Shown here piece after piece: positions 63,661-64,000 of a stretch of DNA of 64,000 nucleotides. This DNA comes from RHLJ01 sp965222205 (GTDB lineage Bacteria > Bacteroidota > Rhodothermia > Balneolales > Balneolaceae), in contig OZ244932.1 of the NCBI GenBank assembly GCA_965222205.1, positions 1,984,001 through 2,048,000 on the forward strand, written 5' to 3'. The notes under the pieces are model-generated. The model had not been told where the DNA came from. It saw nothing but the letters and a program-made list of their open reading frames with translations, and did no database searches. The position numbers were made by a program, and so were the translations under genes. Position 1 is the first letter of the stretch; each line of letters begins with the position of its first letter.

Positions 63661-64000
63661 GAAGTACCCCTGTTTCTTGCGGTCTTCCATTGCAGTTTCG
63701 CTTCTTTTGTCATCATGACGGGTTCCACGTTCAGTCTCTCTGGCTGAAGCCACTTCCTGAATAATATCCTCTAAACTGGAAGCTCCTGATTCTACTGCCC
63801 CAGTACAGGTAGCGTCTCCAATAGTTCTGAAACGAACCGTTCTGGTTTCAATCTCTTCTTCATCCATTTTATTAACGAATTCAGTATCCGCTAACCAAAC
63901 TCCACGACGATTAAAAACCTTACGTTCATGGGCAAAATAAATGGATGGAATATCAATTTCTTCCTGTGCGATATATTGCCAAACATCCATTTCTGTCCAA
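63658..64000 (-). CDS. cysD: Sulfate adenylyltransferase subunit 2, C-terminal part (5' end outside window)
   Basis: The frame is open to the right edge of the window, so only the last 113 codons or so are seen, beginning WTEMDVWQYIAQEEI, which is the typical CysD stretch. IYFAHERKVFNRRGVW and VRFRTIGDATCTGAV follow, ending with the Arg/Lys-rich GTRHDDKRSETAMEDRKKQGYF tail common to CysD. With CysN it adenylylates sulfate. It is upstream of, and cotranscribed with, the four-helix gene and cysNC. Confidence 0.95.
   Translation of the reverse strand, partial: WTEMDVWQYIAQEEIDIPSIYFAHERKVFNRRGVWLADTEFVNKMDEEEIETRTVRFRTIGDATCTGAVESGASSLEDIIQEVASARETERGTRHDDKRSETAMEDRKKQGYF

Noticed and set aside
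1..64000. tRNA, rRNA, transposase, integrase or prophage genes
   Set aside because: None was recognised on either strand; mobile signs are limited to repeats, remnants and attC-like dyads.

Overview
The window reads as chromosome from a moderately AT-rich Gram-negative bacterium of the Bacteroidota/Rhodothermota/Balneolota branch. Supporting this are an alternative complex III joined to a caa3 oxidase with the A2-type YSHPxVY signature (the Rhodothermus arrangement), a TonB receptor with a carboxypeptidase-regulatory N-terminus, a type IX secretion C-terminal domain, an exosortase and a DUF4175 protein. Balneolota is my best guess, but it is an inference.

Layout. 1-4.05 kb: end of an MBL-fold hydrolase, a membrane-anchored dihaem cytochrome c, and an APC transporter fused to a TrkA-type RCK module. 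4.05-9.5 kb: an accessory stretch with a decayed copy of the cytochrome gene, an AT-rich membrane nucleotidyltransferase bounded by attC-like dyads, a lactonase remnant, a TonB receptor, palindromic repeats and an orphan gene. 9.5-11.8 kb (minus): M1 peptidase and DUF420 membrane protein. 12.0-24.95 kb (plus): one tight operon, actABCDEF - small membrane protein - sco - coxBACD, encoding quinol to cytochrome c to O2 electron transfer, ending at a clear terminator. 25-33.6 kb: MBL hydrolase, DUF4175 coiled-coil protein, HAD phosphatase, vWA protein, glycerate 2-kinase, an exosortase and its partner.

33.6-64 kb: a capsule/exopolysaccharide locus. A plus-strand Wza-like SLBB exporter faces about 27 kb of minus-strand genes, many joined by ATGA or TAATG overlaps. 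They include sulfate activation (cysD, cysNC), Wzz, two nucleotide-sugar dehydrogenases, a WbpB/WbpD/WbpE-like set for a 2,3-diamino uronic acid, a dehydratase/aminotransferase/formyltransferase/phosphoglycosyltransferase set suggesting a formamido-dideoxy sugar, four sugar transferases (three GT4, one initiating PGT), Wzy and Wzx.

The most interesting part is 51.3-58.5 kb. A PEP-synthase-like protein with ATP-grasp and phospho-His domains, a class I amidase and a LicC-like cytidylyltransferase match the three core steps of the Campylobacter jejuni capsular phosphoramidate pathway (Cj1418 L-glutamine kinase, Cj1417 gamma-glutamyl-CDP-amidate hydrolase, Cj1416 CTP:phosphoglutamine cytidylyltransferase). 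Here the kinase carries an extra N-terminal nucleotidyltransferase domain, a T9SS-exported PHP hydrolase is embedded in the operon, and a TagF-like transferase lies next to it. I read this as a variant capsule phosphoramidate (P-N bond) system. No tRNA, rRNA, CRISPR array, transposase or integrase was recognised.
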